Part shown: positions 34,962-45,100 of the stretch, one piece after another
Layout: every line of letters begins with the position of its first letter
How positions within the stretch are numbered: the first letter of the stretch is position 1
Origin: Microbacter sp049976245
GTDB lineage: Bacteria > Bacteroidota > Bacteroidia > Bacteroidales > Paludibacteraceae
Direction of reading: 5' to 3'
Length of the DNA: 64,000 nt
Assembly: GCA_049976245.1 (NCBI GenBank)
Contig: JBMFIQ010000008.1
Span: forward strand, 1 to 64,000
Program-made: the position numbers and the translations under genes
The notes under the pieces: generated by a model
The model's database searches: none
Seen by the model: the letters and a program-made list of their open reading frames with translations, nothing else
Told to the model about the DNA's origin: nothing

Positions 34962-36092
34962 TCAAAGGCGTTGCATCACTTGACGCACCATGATTGATTT
35001 CCAAAGGGCAAAATCTCCTTCAATGATGTGTCGGCGGGCATCGCGAACAAGCTGAAGATAAAAAGCCAAATTGTGAATGGAGGCAATTTGTAAAGCCAGA
35101 AATTCTTTACTGACAAACAGATGTCTGAGGTATGCTTTGGAATAGTTACCATCAACATAGGATGTTCCGTCGGGATCTAAAGGTGAGAAATCATTTTTCC
35201 ATTTTTCATTTTTCATGTTAAGAATTCCTTTAGAGGTGAATATCATACCGTTACGACCGTTACGGGTAGGCATAACACAGTCAAACATGTCAACACCGCG
35301 TTCAATTCCTTCCAGTATGTTGGCCGGAGTTCCTACGCCCATTAAGTAGCGTGGCTTGTCTTTAGGCAGAATTTCGTTAACTATTTCTATCATTTCGTAC
35401 ATTTTTTCGGTTGGCTCACCAACGGCTAATCCACCAATGGCATTGCCTGCCTGATCTTGTTTGGCAATAAATTCTGCCGACATCTTCCGCAAATCGGGAT
35501 AGACACATCCCTGTACTATGGGGAAAAAAGCTTGTTCATGTTCATAAACGGGTGATGTTTCTCTGAATCGATTTAATCCCCTTACCAGCCAACGATGCGT
35601 CAATTCCATAGAATCTTTGGCATAATGATAATCAGCAGTTCCGGGTGTACATTCATCAAACGCCATCATGATGTCAGCTCCAATGATGCGTTGAATATCA
35701 ACGACACCCTCTGGCGTAAACAGATGCTTTGATCCGTCAATATGAGATCGAAAATGAGCTCCTTCTTCTTTGAGTTTTCTGTTTTCCGATAACGAAAAAA
35801 CCTGAAACCCGCCGCTGTCAGTTAAAATAGGTCTTTCCCATCCATTAAAACGATGCAATCCACCGGCTTGTCTCAAAATGTCTAATCCGGGTCGTAAATA
35901 CAAGTGGTAGGTGTTCCCTAAAATGATGGCTGCTTTGATGTCATCCCTTAATTCGTGTTGATGAACCGCTTTCACTGAACCGGCTGTTCCAACCGGCATG
36001 AAAATGGGTGTTTCTATTGTGCCGTGATCCGTTTGAATCAAGCCTGCTCTTGCATTTGTTTTTTTGTCAGTATGTTGTAAATCGAAGCGCAT
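34962..36092 (-). CDS. tgt: tRNA-guanine transglycosylase, lacking the usual zinc cysteines
   Basis: Exchanges G34 for preQ1 in queuosine tRNA modification. The 376 residues are normal in length. DSGGFQVFSL and the catalytic-Asp region MPTRNGRNG are present. In bacterial TGT the zinc ligands lie in a C-x-C-x2-C run after LDPE, plus a later His. Here the aligned stretch is LDPDGTSYVDGNYSKAYLRHL: the three cysteines are replaced by Gly, Ser and Asp, and only the His remains. Tgt sits seven bases after mtaB, which also modifies tRNA, so the pair forms a tRNA-modification operon. Confidence 0.93.
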   Translation of the reverse strand: MRFDLQHTDKKTNARAGLIQTDHGTIETPIFMPVGTAGSVKAVHQHELRDDIKAAIILGNTYHLYLRPGLDILRQAGGLHRFNGWERPILTDSGGFQVFSLSENRKLKEEGAHFRSHIDGSKHLFTPEGVVDIQRIIGADIMMAFDECTPGTADYHYAKDSMELTHRWLVRGLNRFRETSPVYEHEQAFFPIVQGCVYPDLRKMSAEFIAKQDQAGNAIGGLAVGEPTEKMYEMIEIVNEILPKDKPRYLMGVGTPANILEGIERGVDMFDCVMPTRNGRNGMIFTSKGILNMKNEKWKNDFSPLDPDGTSYVDGNYSKAYLRHLFVSKEFLALQIASIHNLAFYLQLVRDARRHIIEGDFALWKSIMVRQVMQRL

Positions 36093-36099
36093 GTTTTGT

Positions 36100-37449
36100 T
36101 TATTTCGTTGTCATTGAATCTTTTGTTTCACATTGAAATCCCATCCAACCATTTTCGGTTAATGTATCGTTAAAATTTTCCAGAAGAACATTTTCAAATT
36201 GATTTAATTTTGTTTTATCCCATGGCATGGCAACATGGATGTAATTGTCGGTAAACCCGGTCATCATTTTTCCTTTTCGATTTGATTCCCACAGCACGTC
36301 ACGACGTTCTCCCTGATGTAGCAAATAAAATGTTTTTAATTTTTCGTTTGAAAGCTGATGCAACCGATCGCTGCGTTTTTTTCGATCAGCCATCGAAACG
36401 GGATTTTCTATTGACAAAGCTGCGGTGTTGGCTCTTTCGGAAAAAGTAAACACATGCAATTGTGAAATAGGTAATTGTTGTATGAATTCATATCCATTTT
36501 CAAATTCCTCTGCCGTTTCGCCATGCATTCCCACAATGACATCCACACCAATGAAAGCATCAGGTATACATTGCCGGATCATTTCCACTTTTTCTTTAAA
36601 TAATTCCCGTTGATAGCGTCGTCGCATCAGTTTAAGCATTGCATTGCTTCCCGATTGCAAAGGAATATGAAAATGAGGCGTAAAATGTGCCGAACGTGAA
36701 ACAAAATCAATGATTTGATCCGTAAGCAAATTAGGTTCAATGCTCCCAATCCGATAGCGAATTTTGTTCGGAATGTCATCCAAGGCTTTCAACAAATCGA
36801 TGAATGTTTCATGGGTCGATTTTCCAAAATCGCCAATGTTGACACCTGTCAGCACGATCTCTTTTGCTCCTTCGGACAAGGCCTGATGTGCCCAGCGTAA
36901 TGTATCGTTAATCGAGCCGTTTCTGCTGGCGCCGCGAGCCATGGGTATGGTACAATAACTGCAATGATAATCGCAACCATCTTGAACTTTCAAAAAGAAA
37001 CGCGTGCGGTCATCATGCGAAAGGGAAGGCCTAAAACGTTGAATTTGAGCTGTGTCAACATGTTTTATTTGAGCTTCTGTTTTTTTGTTCAATGAATCAA
37101 GATAAGATGTCACATTGAATTTTTCATTGGCTCCCAACACTAGGTCTACGCCTTTGATCTCTGCAATATCCTGCGGTTTTAGTTGTGCATAACAGCCGGT
37201 GACGACAACAAAAGCGTGAGGATGCTGCCTGATGAGTCGTTGAATGGCCTGTCGCGATTTCTTATCGGCCAATTCGGTGACAGTACAAGTATTGATAATG
37301 CAGATGTCTGCCTTTTCGCCCATCTTGATTTTTCGAAACCCCATTGTCTTCAGTTGGGTTGCAATGGTTGAAGTTTCGGCAAAATTGAGGCGACACCCTA
37401 AGGTGTAAAGCGCCATTTTCTTATCTTGAAATTGTGAAGGATCGATCAT
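36100..37449 (-). CDS. mtaB: tRNA t6A37 methylthiotransferase MtaB
   Basis: A radical SAM methylthiotransferase converting t6A37 to ms2t6A37. ALYTLGCRLNFAETSTI and TGCYAQLKP supply the N-terminal (UPF0004) cluster cysteines, and CDYHCSYCTIP the radical SAM C-x3-C-x2-C. A C-terminal TRAM domain follows. From ATG 37449 (MIDPSQ) it has 449 residues; a TTG three codons upstream is the only alternative. It is sandwiched between an acyl-CoA ligase (15 bases above) and tgt. TsaB, needed for the t6A substrate, is encoded at 42653-43348. Confidence 0.92.
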   Translation of the reverse strand: MIDPSQFQDKKMALYTLGCRLNFAETSTIATQLKTMGFRKIKMGEKADICIINTCTVTELADKKSRQAIQRLIRQHPHAFVVVTGCYAQLKPQDIAEIKGVDLVLGANEKFNVTSYLDSLNKKTEAQIKHVDTAQIQRFRPSLSHDDRTRFFLKVQDGCDYHCSYCTIPMARGASRNGSINDTLRWAHQALSEGAKEIVLTGVNIGDFGKSTHETFIDLLKALDDIPNKIRYRIGSIEPNLLTDQIIDFVSRSAHFTPHFHIPLQSGSNAMLKLMRRRYQRELFKEKVEMIRQCIPDAFIGVDVIVGMHGETAEEFENGYEFIQQLPISQLHVFTFSERANTAALSIENPVSMADRKKRSDRLHQLSNEKLKTFYLLHQGERRDVLWESNRKGKMMTGFTDNYIHVAMPWDKTKLNQFENVLLENFNDTLTENGWMGFQCETKDSMTTK

Positions 37450-37464
37450 TGGGGGCAAATGTTT

Positions 37465-39360
37465 TCAATTAAATACAGCATTCAAATTGCGTTCGTTAAA
37501 ATTATCTTTGCCTTCGGGCGTGTAAAGGTAGGCAAACGTCTCCCGATAAACTGTTTCAACTTCTCCTCTGGCAATTTTCATGGTGCTATTGATCATGCGA
37601 TTTTCTTCCGAAAATGGTTCTTGCAGAATAGCAAACACTGATGGAAGCCATCGTTCGGGAAACAAATCGACATGAACGCCTCCTTTCTTAAATTTTTGAA
37701 TGTCGTTGATGATCAGCTGAAGTGCTTCTTTTTTCCCTTCGAGTGTGGAAGGATCATGTTTGATGTGTCGTTTCAGCGCTTCACGATTTGGATAGATAAG
37801 CCCCACTGTGTAAGGACTTTGATTGTTGTGCAAAAAAAGTTGATCAATGTGATGTGAGTTCGAGATCAAGGCTTCTTCAATGCCTTCAGGACTGTATTTC
37901 TCTCCGTCATTGCCTATCAATAAACTTTTATAACGCCCTAAAACGTAGAGATAACCGTTTGAATCCATGTAGCCCATATCACCGGTGAAAAGCCATCCGT
38001 CTTTTAGCACTTCTTTGGATGCCTGTTCATTTTTCCAATAACCTGCCATGACGTTTTCACCCTGAATGACAATTTCTCCTTTTTCATTCACAGGTAATGC
38101 ATGACCGTTAGTGTCCATGATTTTTAATGATAACGGTTTGACCAATTTTCCCGAAGATCCCAATAAATGATGTTCAGGTCCGTTGGACGAAATCACGGGT
38201 GTGGCTTCCGAAAGTCCGTATCCTTGATACATTGGAATTCCCAATGCATAAAAAAATTGCTGTAAATCAATGTCCAACAAGGCACCGCCGCCAATAAAGA
38301 ATTGCAAATTACCTCCAAAAGCTGCTCTCAGTTTCGAAAAAAGCAGTTGATCAAAAATTTTATTTAGCGGATAAAGCATTTTATGCCATGGCTTTTTCGT
38401 TGTGTGTCCATACTGGTGGTACGTGTAAGCTACTTTTAATCCCCAGTGAAACAGGATATTGGTAAATTTACTTTTTGCACGAACGGCATTTTCAATGTTT
38501 TTCCTGAAACTTTTGGCCAATGAAGGCACGCTCAACATCATGTGTGGCTTGATCTCTTTAATGTTGATCGGAATATTTTTCAAAGTCTCCATGGGTGTTT
38601 TTCCGGTTTGTAACGTAGCCACTCCGGCTCCCGAAGTCATGAAAATAAAAAATCCAACCACATGAGCAAAACAATGATCCAACGGTAAAATGATTAATGT
38701 TCGCCATGTTTCGGGAATGGTCAGCAAGGTTAAAGATTGTTCCACATTGGCAGTATAATTTCGATGCGTCAGCATGACTCCTTTCGGATCGGCTGTTGTA
38801 CCGGAAGTATAAGTAATGGTGGCAACATCTTCATTCTGAATAGATTGACCAATAGCAAGAAAATCTTCAAGAGAATGTTTTCTCAAAAAGTCAATGCCTG
38901 CTGCAAAAAGTTCTTTGACCGGCATTTCTTTTTCTTCATAATGGTCTAATTCATCAAGTACTATGATGTAGTTGATAATTGTTAGACGTGATTTGATCGC
39001 TCTAATTTTGGGCAATTGATTTGCGGAAACCACAAGATATTTTGCTTCCGAATGTTGCAACCTGAAAAGCAAGTCGCTGCTTTCATCCAGTTTGACGGAC
39101 AATGGAACGTTGATTAAACCTGCATAAAACATGGCAAGCTCTCCAATGATCCAGAGATTTCGACTTTCAGAAAGCAATGCGGCATGTTCCCCTTTTTGAG
39201 CCCCCAATGACACCAATCCGGCTCCAAGTTGATAAACTAAATCTTTTGTTTCCAAATAAGTTGTTTCTTCATAGCCGGAACCTTTTTTTTCAAATAAAAA
39301 CGTATTTAGCCCATATTGCCCAACGGCTTCTTCAAATAAATCAATAATGGTTCGTTTCAT
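37465..39360 (-). CDS. Long-chain acyl-CoA synthetase (AMP-binding)
   Basis: Activates fatty acids to acyl-CoA via acyl-AMP. It has 631 residues. The AMP-binding P-loop is ITYTSGTTADPKGVMLTHRN, followed by YGLSEATPVISSN and the adenylate block WLFTGDMGYMDSNGYLYVLGR. The C-terminal domain is present with YKSLLIGNDGEKYSPEGIEE. It resembles bacterial FAA1/FadD15-type enzymes. It is the first gene of a likely three-gene run with mtaB and tgt; the acyl-CoA ligase has no evident link to tRNA modification. Confidence 0.9.
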   Translation of the reverse strand: MKRTIIDLFEEAVGQYGLNTFLFEKKGSGYEETTYLETKDLVYQLGAGLVSLGAQKGEHAALLSESRNLWIIGELAMFYAGLINVPLSVKLDESSDLLFRLQHSEAKYLVVSANQLPKIRAIKSRLTIINYIIVLDELDHYEEKEMPVKELFAAGIDFLRKHSLEDFLAIGQSIQNEDVATITYTSGTTADPKGVMLTHRNYTANVEQSLTLLTIPETWRTLIILPLDHCFAHVVGFFIFMTSGAGVATLQTGKTPMETLKNIPINIKEIKPHMMLSVPSLAKSFRKNIENAVRAKSKFTNILFHWGLKVAYTYHQYGHTTKKPWHKMLYPLNKIFDQLLFSKLRAAFGGNLQFFIGGGALLDIDLQQFFYALGIPMYQGYGLSEATPVISSNGPEHHLLGSSGKLVKPLSLKIMDTNGHALPVNEKGEIVIQGENVMAGYWKNEQASKEVLKDGWLFTGDMGYMDSNGYLYVLGRYKSLLIGNDGEKYSPEGIEEALISNSHHIDQLFLHNNQSPYTVGLIYPNREALKRHIKHDPSTLEGKKEALQLIINDIQKFKKGGVHVDLFPERWLPSVFAILQEPFSEENRMINSTMKIARGEVETVYRETFAYLYTPEGKDNFNERNLNAVFN

Positions 39361-39484
39361 AAAACTGTTTTTAGTGAACGGAAATTTTAATTCATCCTTT
39401 GCGATGTCAATCGCCTGTTGTTTTCATGTTTTTCATTTCTTTATCAACGTATAAATCAATGGTTTGTTTTTCTCTTTCGGCAGG

Positions 39485-40393
39485 TTACTGCACATCGGAG
39501 ACGGTGTCCACCAGCAATGGTTGTCTTTCGGGGGGCTTAATGGCAAATTTCAACAATTCAGGGTGATCTGCAAGGTAACGTTTTCCGGCATTGTAACCGG
39601 CAAAATAGATGTTTTTGTAATTGCCAAAACTGAACATATTTAAATGCGGATCCATTGGCACATAAATGACATCATTGGATATTTTAATGCCTTCCTGAAT
39701 GTTGTCTTTCGACATTATACTCAAAACGGCATGAATGACATCGGAGATGCTGTTGATTTTTGGATAAGGCTTAAAAGGCGCCACCACAACTGAAATTTCT
39801 TCTTTACACAAAGGGCGAATGGGTTGAGCGGGTAAATTATTCAACACGCCACCATCCACATAATCGCACGAATCAATTTTGACCACCTCAAAAATACCAG
39901 GTATGGAAGCTGATGCAGCCACCCATTTATTGAGTTCATCTCCTGATGAAGTATAGGTTGCATTGCCGGTACTCAGATTGGTGGCACACGAATAAAACGG
40001 CTTTGCCAATGAACTGTAGCTGTCTGCGGGAATGTATTTTTTGATGACGTTGCATATCGCTTTGTGTGTTGAAAATCCGGTTAATCTTTTTTCAAGATGA
40101 AAGCGTATGATGTTGCTTGTTTTGTACAACTTTTCGTGTTGTATGATTTCCAAAATTTCGTGAGGAGAATATCCGGCTGCATAGAAAACCCCAACTACCG
40201 CTCCGATGCTGGTCCCTGAGATAATTTGCGGATAAATTCCGCTTTCTTCCAATGCCTGTAACACTCCGATGTGCGCAAAACCCAATGCACCGCCTCCACT
40301 TAAACAAATACCAACCTGATACTTTTGTGCCAGACTGATTGTTGCAGTGCTTATCCATCCAATGAGAATAAGTAAAAAATAGATCTTCTTCAT
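39485..40393 (-). CDS. Exported patatin-like phospholipase
   Basis: A serine-aspartate acyl hydrolase of 302 residues with a signal peptide (MKKIYFLLILIGWIST... ending near LAQKYQ). The patatin elements are complete: oxyanion LSGGGALGFAHIGVL, nucleophile GTSIGAVVG (G-x-S-x-G), and the catalytic Asp in DGGVLNNLP. It acts presumably on phospholipids in the periplasm or outside. I start at ATG 40393 because the earlier start is a TTG. It lies 80 bases after the helicase gene on the same strand. Confidence 0.9.
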   Translation of the reverse strand: MKKIYFLLILIGWISTATISLAQKYQVGICLSGGGALGFAHIGVLQALEESGIYPQIISGTSIGAVVGVFYAAGYSPHEILEIIQHEKLYKTSNIIRFHLEKRLTGFSTHKAICNVIKKYIPADSYSSLAKPFYSCATNLSTGNATYTSSGDELNKWVAASASIPGIFEVVKIDSCDYVDGGVLNNLPAQPIRPLCKEEISVVVAPFKPYPKINSISDVIHAVLSIMSKDNIQEGIKISNDVIYVPMDPHLNMFSFGNYKNIYFAGYNAGKRYLADHPELLKFAIKPPERQPLLVDTVSDVQ

Positions 40394-40473
40394 ATTCAAT
40401 TTTTTTTAGGTTAATATAATAAATGAATGTTTATTGTTTCAATGATTCATTCCCGTTTCAAAAAGAGTGATTA

Positions 40474-42606
40474 CTATTTGATGCTAACTGCCGGCGAATT
40501 CATGAGCCCTTGTTCCATCAAGTAATCCGTGACGATTTCAAGAATTTCATCACCAAATTGTTCAATACGTTTGTTGCCAATCTCTTTAATGGAAGCCAAT
40601 TCCTTTTTGGAAGACGGCAGAAGCGAAACAATCTTTTCCACGGATATTTGTCTTAAAACATCGTACGGTTCCTTTTGCAATTCAATCGATTTGGCATTTC
40701 GCCAAGCTATGATGTTGGAATAGAGCGTTTGGTGAAGTCGTTGCGAAGAAGTTGAATGTTTTTGATCTGTTTCAACGACCTTCGATTTTTCTTTGTTTTC
40801 CCTTTCGAAAGCCGCAACGGTTTGCCGGTATTTTTGAGTGGAAAAACCGTTTTTTGAGAGTTCCAGACAAACAATTTTGAGTGATAAATTTTTTAAAAGT
40901 TCTTTTTTTGTCAACCTTATGTCGGATGACAACTTTTTGTTTTCACTCTTGATTTTCAAGCCTTTTATTAATGACGTAAATTCCGTGAACGTTTCAAGGT
41001 ATTGAGGAATGAGGGTTTTGATGCGATTTTGGAAAATCGACAGATCGTGATCGTTTGATGACAGCTCATCGGAAAACCAATTCAAAAATTCATGATTTAG
41101 CCTGTTTATTTGTTGATTAAAAATGTAATTTGCTTTGTTTAATGCATCGAAATCAAATTCTTTAAGGCTATCTCGGTTGAATTGAACAGCCTCGACAATC
41201 ATTTGCCATTTTATTTGAAAGAATGAAAAATCGAAGAGCTCCGAAACGCCTTTCGCAAAATACTCTTTCTCGGCCAATGCGAGTGAATGTTCGTTGGGCG
41301 CTTTTGATTTTTGTACTTTCATGAAATGACTTACGGCAGCATCAACAATGATGGCTTGCTCGTTGAACATGGACGATAAAATCACTCCTTCCAGAGAGCG
41401 ACAACGGCTCAATGCTACGTAAATTTGTCCGTGAGCAAAAGCATTTTTTCCATCAATGATGACTTTGTCAAATGTTAATCCCTGACTTTTGTGGATGGTT
41501 ATGGCCCACGCCAATTTCAACGGATATTGCACAAAAGTTCCCAATATTTCTTCTTCGATCTCTCTTTTCTCGTTATTGTACACATAGTGAATGTTTTGCC
41601 ATTCCATCGGTTGTACCATAATAGGATCAGATTCCCCTTCACAACGGATCGAAATGGTTTTTTCATGCAATGATTCGATGATGCCGATTTTTCCGTTGTA
41701 AAATAATTTTTCACCGGAAACATCATTTTTAAGGAACATGACACGTGCCCCTTCTTTTAGTTCTAAATATGCGTCAGTAGGGAACATCGATTCAGGAAAA
41801 TTTCCTTGAATCATCGCATCATAACGGTGCGTTGAATGATTTATTGCGCTTAAAAAGGCATTGTTAATTTGCTGTGCCTGGTTATTGTGGGTGGTCAATA
41901 TGATATGTTCATCTGAATGAAAATTAGCAATGTATCTTGTTTTTAATAGCGATAAAAGTTCACCGCTGAGTTTATTTTCACGAACGACATTCAACAGCTC
42001 AATAAATCGGGCATCTTGTTGTCTGTAAATTTGAGTAAATTCAATGGTAGCAAAACCGAGTTTTTTTAATGCATGACTTTCAAAAAAATAGAAGCCGGGA
42101 TAAAAAGAGGATAAGATCAAACGGTCTGCTTCCGTAACCACAGGAGGCAATTGATGCAAATCGCCGATCATGACCAATTGAATGCCGCCAAAAGGCGAAT
42201 GATCTTTACGATAATGGCGTAACGCTGCATCGATGGCGTCCAAGATATCGGCTCGAACCATGCTGATTTCGTCAATGATTAACAGTTCGACGTTTTGAAT
42301 AACCTCAATTTTTTTTGGTGAAAGATGATTTTGAAAATTTGAGTTACTTTCATTTGGAACAAATGGAGAAAATGGCAACCCAAAAAATGAGTGAATGGTT
42401 ACACCTTCGGCATTCAAAGCGGCCACGCCCGTGGGAGCAACGACAACACATCGTTTTGAGGCTGCCTTTTTGATGTATTTCAAAAAAGTTGTTTTTCCGG
42501 TGCCTGCCTTACCCGTGATAAAAAGGTGTGCATTGGTTTTTTCAATATAATCGATGGCCAAATGAGCTTGAACATTGTGCTGAAAAGGAAACGTCGAAGA
42601 TGCCAT
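40474..42606 (-). CDS. PIF1-like ATP-dependent DNA helicase
   Basis: A superfamily 1B helicase of 710 residues. Walker A is FITGKAGTGKTTFL near residue 34. Motif II region is LLIDEISMVRADILDAI, motif III MIGDLHQLPPV, and the RecD/PIF1 end motif LAWAITIHKSQGLTFDKV is followed by VALSRCRSLEGV. The C-terminal part after residue 430 contains coiled-coil-like stretches and ends in an HRDC-like region. The role is presumably in DNA repair or resolving structured DNA; the client is unknown. The start is at ATG 42606, with tsaB 46 bases upstream in the same direction. Confidence 0.88.
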   Translation of the reverse strand: MASSTFPFQHNVQAHLAIDYIEKTNAHLFITGKAGTGKTTFLKYIKKAASKRCVVVAPTGVAALNAEGVTIHSFFGLPFSPFVPNESNSNFQNHLSPKKIEVIQNVELLIIDEISMVRADILDAIDAALRHYRKDHSPFGGIQLVMIGDLHQLPPVVTEADRLILSSFYPGFYFFESHALKKLGFATIEFTQIYRQQDARFIELLNVVRENKLSGELLSLLKTRYIANFHSDEHIILTTHNNQAQQINNAFLSAINHSTHRYDAMIQGNFPESMFPTDAYLELKEGARVMFLKNDVSGEKLFYNGKIGIIESLHEKTISIRCEGESDPIMVQPMEWQNIHYVYNNEKREIEEEILGTFVQYPLKLAWAITIHKSQGLTFDKVIIDGKNAFAHGQIYVALSRCRSLEGVILSSMFNEQAIIVDAAVSHFMKVQKSKAPNEHSLALAEKEYFAKGVSELFDFSFFQIKWQMIVEAVQFNRDSLKEFDFDALNKANYIFNQQINRLNHEFLNWFSDELSSNDHDLSIFQNRIKTLIPQYLETFTEFTSLIKGLKIKSENKKLSSDIRLTKKELLKNLSLKIVCLELSKNGFSTQKYRQTVAAFERENKEKSKVVETDQKHSTSSQRLHQTLYSNIIAWRNAKSIELQKEPYDVLRQISVEKIVSLLPSSKKELASIKEIGNKRIEQFGDEILEIVTDYLMEQGLMNSPAVSIK

Positions 42607-42652
42607 GATATTTTGTTTTACAATTCGTTAACCGAATATTGAATAAATTGAT

Positions 42653-43348
42653 TTAGAACAATTTATTCTTTGGAGTGGTGGCAATAAAATCTTTCAGATA
42701 GAAAGGTTCAAAATAGGCGGTGTTCTCAAATTTTTGTTCGAAAAAGGCTTTTTCGGCCAACGAAATCATTTGGGCAGCATCAGGCACTATGTCATTCAAA
42801 AACCGTGCGTTAGGGTGTTGGATAAGGTTGCGACATTTTTCGGCTCCATTCCCAAAAAACAGCATCGGATGTTCTTCCAACCAAAGCAAATACGTGTCGT
42901 GTTCAACAATTTCCGCCGTGGTTGAACGAATTGGTTCGAGCGACGAATTGTAAATAGCCGAATAAACTTCCATTCGTCGTGCATCAATCATCGGACAAAG
43001 AAGCGTCGATTCATCGATGGATTGATCGGCAGCTAAGGCAGAAACGGCTAACAATTTCAACGTGTCAACGGCAATCAACGGAACATTCCATCCAAAACAG
43101 AGTCCTTTAGCCATTGAAACTCCGATGCGCAGTCCTGTGTAAGATCCTGGTCCACTGCTGACCGCAACGGCATCCGGTCGTATATTTTCCTGACGAAGTT
43201 GCTTAAGTATTTCATCCACAAATGTTGCCAACAAAACGGCATGTGAAGGCCCGTGGTGTTCCATGCGACGTATATGGAGCTTTCCATCTATTGACAAAGC
43301 AGTTGAACAAACTGAAGTTGATGTTTCAAGATGAAGAATAATAGGCAT
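42653..43348 (-). CDS. tsaB: t6A synthesis subunit TsaB
   Basis: The dimerisation partner of TsaD in threonylcarbamoyl-adenosine synthesis at A37 of ANN-reading tRNAs. It has 231 residues. LHLETSTSVCSTAL is the N-terminal ASKHA-fold phosphate loop. GPGSYTGLRIGVSMAKGLC is the strongly conserved TsaB block, and MIDARRMEVYSAIY follows. It supplies the t6A substrate that MtaB at 36100-37449 modifies further, although the genes are separated by two unrelated ones. Confidence 0.93.
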   Translation of the reverse strand: MPIILHLETSTSVCSTALSIDGKLHIRRMEHHGPSHAVLLATFVDEILKQLRQENIRPDAVAVSSGPGSYTGLRIGVSMAKGLCFGWNVPLIAVDTLKLLAVSALAADQSIDESTLLCPMIDARRMEVYSAIYNSSLEPIRSTTAEIVEHDTYLLWLEEHPMLFFGNGAEKCRNLIQHPNARFLNDIVPDAAQMISLAEKAFFEQKFENTAYFEPFYLKDFIATTPKNKLF

Positions 43349-43593
43349 AAAAAATTATTTTTCAATTCAATAAACCATCTTCTTGGATCAATATCCGAAG
43401 ACGCCGGATGCAGTTAATGTCTGACATTGTTTTAGCATGATTGATGCCGGATATCCCTGATTAACAAGCATGAAAGGTTCTAATCATTGAAGATTCCTTG
43501 TAGCTGACGGTTGATTTATTGAATCAGGATTGACTTAATAAATCTTCTAAACAAAAATCACTTGCAAATGTACACTTTTTAACCCAAATATCG

Positions 43594-43601
43594 TACTTTT
43601 G
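43594..43601 (+). promoter_or_regulatory. -7 box for yicC-gmk
   Basis: TACTTTTG matches TAnnTTTG, 26 bases above the yicC ATG. The nearest TTG is 29 bases upstream, longer than usual, so the -33 element is uncertain. Confidence 0.5.
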
Positions 43602-43627
43602 TAATTCAATTTAAATACAAGAATAAC

Positions 43628-44497
43628 ATGCTCCAATCGATGACCGGTTTTGGGAAAATTACCCGTGAATTAAATGACGAACAAATTACTGTTGAAATTA
43701 AAACTTTAAACAGTAAACAAATTGATATTTCGCTGAGAATGCCTTCTCAATATCGTGAATACGAATTGGAACTGCGTAAGCAGTTAACCAATGCGCTCGT
43801 AAGAGGGAAAGTGGAAATGACCATCTCGGTTACTTCTTCCAACGGTAAAGTTCCTCAAAAAATCAATGCACAAATTTTCAAAAATTATTACGATCAACTT
43901 TCACAATTGGCTGAACAGTATCAATTACAAAAACCGTCCAATTGGTTTGAATTGATTCTTTCTATGCCCCAACTTTTTGAAAATGAAGAAAAACCGTTTG
44001 ACGAAACGGAATGGCAAATCATTTTAACTACCGTGCAGGATGCCTTGTCGGCCGTCGCAGATTTTCGAAGACAGGAAGGGAAGATGTTGGAAAATATATT
44101 TTTGGACAAACTCAAACGGATTCAATCGTTGTTGGATGCCGTAACGCCTTTTGAAGAAGATCGCATCGTTAGGATTAAAAGTCGATTAAAAGAAGGATTA
44201 CAACAGGTGGATGCTGCATTAAACCAAGATCGATTGGAACAGGAAATGATCTATTACATTGAAAAATTGGATATTAACGAAGAAAAAACACGTTTGCAAA
44301 ATCATCTTCACTATTTTCAGGAAACCATGACAAAAGAAGAAAATGCCGGGAAAAAGTTGGGGTTTATTGCTCAGGAAATGGGAAGAGAAATCAATACACT
44401 CGGGTCAAAAGCCAATCATAGCGAAATTCAAAAAATGGTCGTTTTAATGAAAGATGAATTGGAACAAATGAAGGAACAATTGTTTAATGTTTTGTAA
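43628..44497 (+). CDS. yicC: YicC-family endoribonuclease
   Basis: A 289-residue member of the YicC/YloC family, described in other bacteria as an endoribonuclease. LQSMTGFGKITRELN at the N-terminus and VEIKTLNSKQIDISLRMP are the hallmark blocks; the C-terminal DUF1732 part ends GREINTLGSKANHSEIQKMVVLMK...EQLFNVL. It precedes gmk by 30 bases, the same pairing seen in many bacteria, and both are likely transcribed from the -7 box at 43594. Confidence 0.93.
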   Translation: MLQSMTGFGKITRELNDEQITVEIKTLNSKQIDISLRMPSQYREYELELRKQLTNALVRGKVEMTISVTSSNGKVPQKINAQIFKNYYDQLSQLAEQYQLQKPSNWFELILSMPQLFENEEKPFDETEWQIILTTVQDALSAVADFRRQEGKMLENIFLDKLKRIQSLLDAVTPFEEDRIVRIKSRLKEGLQQVDAALNQDRLEQEMIYYIEKLDINEEKTRLQNHLHYFQETMTKEENAGKKLGFIAQEMGREINTLGSKANHSEIQKMVVLMKDELEQMKEQLFNVL

Positions 44498-44527
44498 TTC
44501 ATATTCCACCAAATAGTTGATTCATTT

Positions 44528-45100
44528 ATGAAAGAAGGAAAAGTTGTCATATTTTCAGCTCCTTCGGGCGCAGGAAAAAGCACGTTGATCAATCTGCTCA
44601 TCAAGCAGGAACCCTCTTTTTCATTTTCCGTTTCTGCCACCAATCGCTCTCCAAGAGGGAACGAACAGCACGGAGTGGAATATTACTTTCTGACCACGGA
44701 ATCGTTCAAGCAAAAGATTGCCAATGATGAATTTATCGAATATGAAGAAGTCTACCCCGGTAAATTTTACGGCACATTGAAAAAAGAAGTGGAAGAAAAA
44801 TTGAGCAGAGGCATTCATCTGTTTTTTGATGTCGATGTGAAAGGCGGATTGCGGCTAAAAGAGTACTTCAAGGAGAGAGCTTTGGCCATTTTTGTTCAGC
44901 CGCCATCCATCGAAGAGCTCAAAAATCGATTGATGCACCGAGGAACGGAATCTATTGAAGTGATTGAGGAACGTCTCAAACGTTCTTCTTTGGAACTGGC
45001 CTTTGCGTCAAAATTTGATGTGGTCATTGTCAACGATGACATTCAACAAACCGTTCCCAAAGTGAAAGCTGTTATTGATCAATTCTTGACTGAAAAGTAG
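44528..45100 (+). CDS. gmk: Guanylate kinase
   Basis: Phosphorylates GMP to GDP. It has 190 residues. The P-loop is FSAPSGAGKSTLI at the N-terminus. The GMP-binding block SVSATNRSPRGNEQHGVEYYF and the lid region follow. It is second gene after yicC. Its TAG stop directly abuts the stop of the convergent porT-like gene, with no base between, so no terminator can lie between the two reading frames. Confidence 0.95.
   Translation: MKEGKVVIFSAPSGAGKSTLINLLIKQEPSFSFSVSATNRSPRGNEQHGVEYYFLTTESFKQKIANDEFIEYEEVYPGKFYGTLKKEVEEKLSRGIHLFFDVDVKGGLRLKEYFKERALAIFVQPPSIEELKNRLMHRGTESIEVIEERLKRSSLELAFASKFDVVIVNDDIQQTVPKVKAVIDQFLTEK

Noticed and set aside
43349..43627. Intergenic repeats of GCCGGAT
   Set aside because: Only short imperfect matches without consistent spacing; nothing I can support beyond the yicC -7 box.
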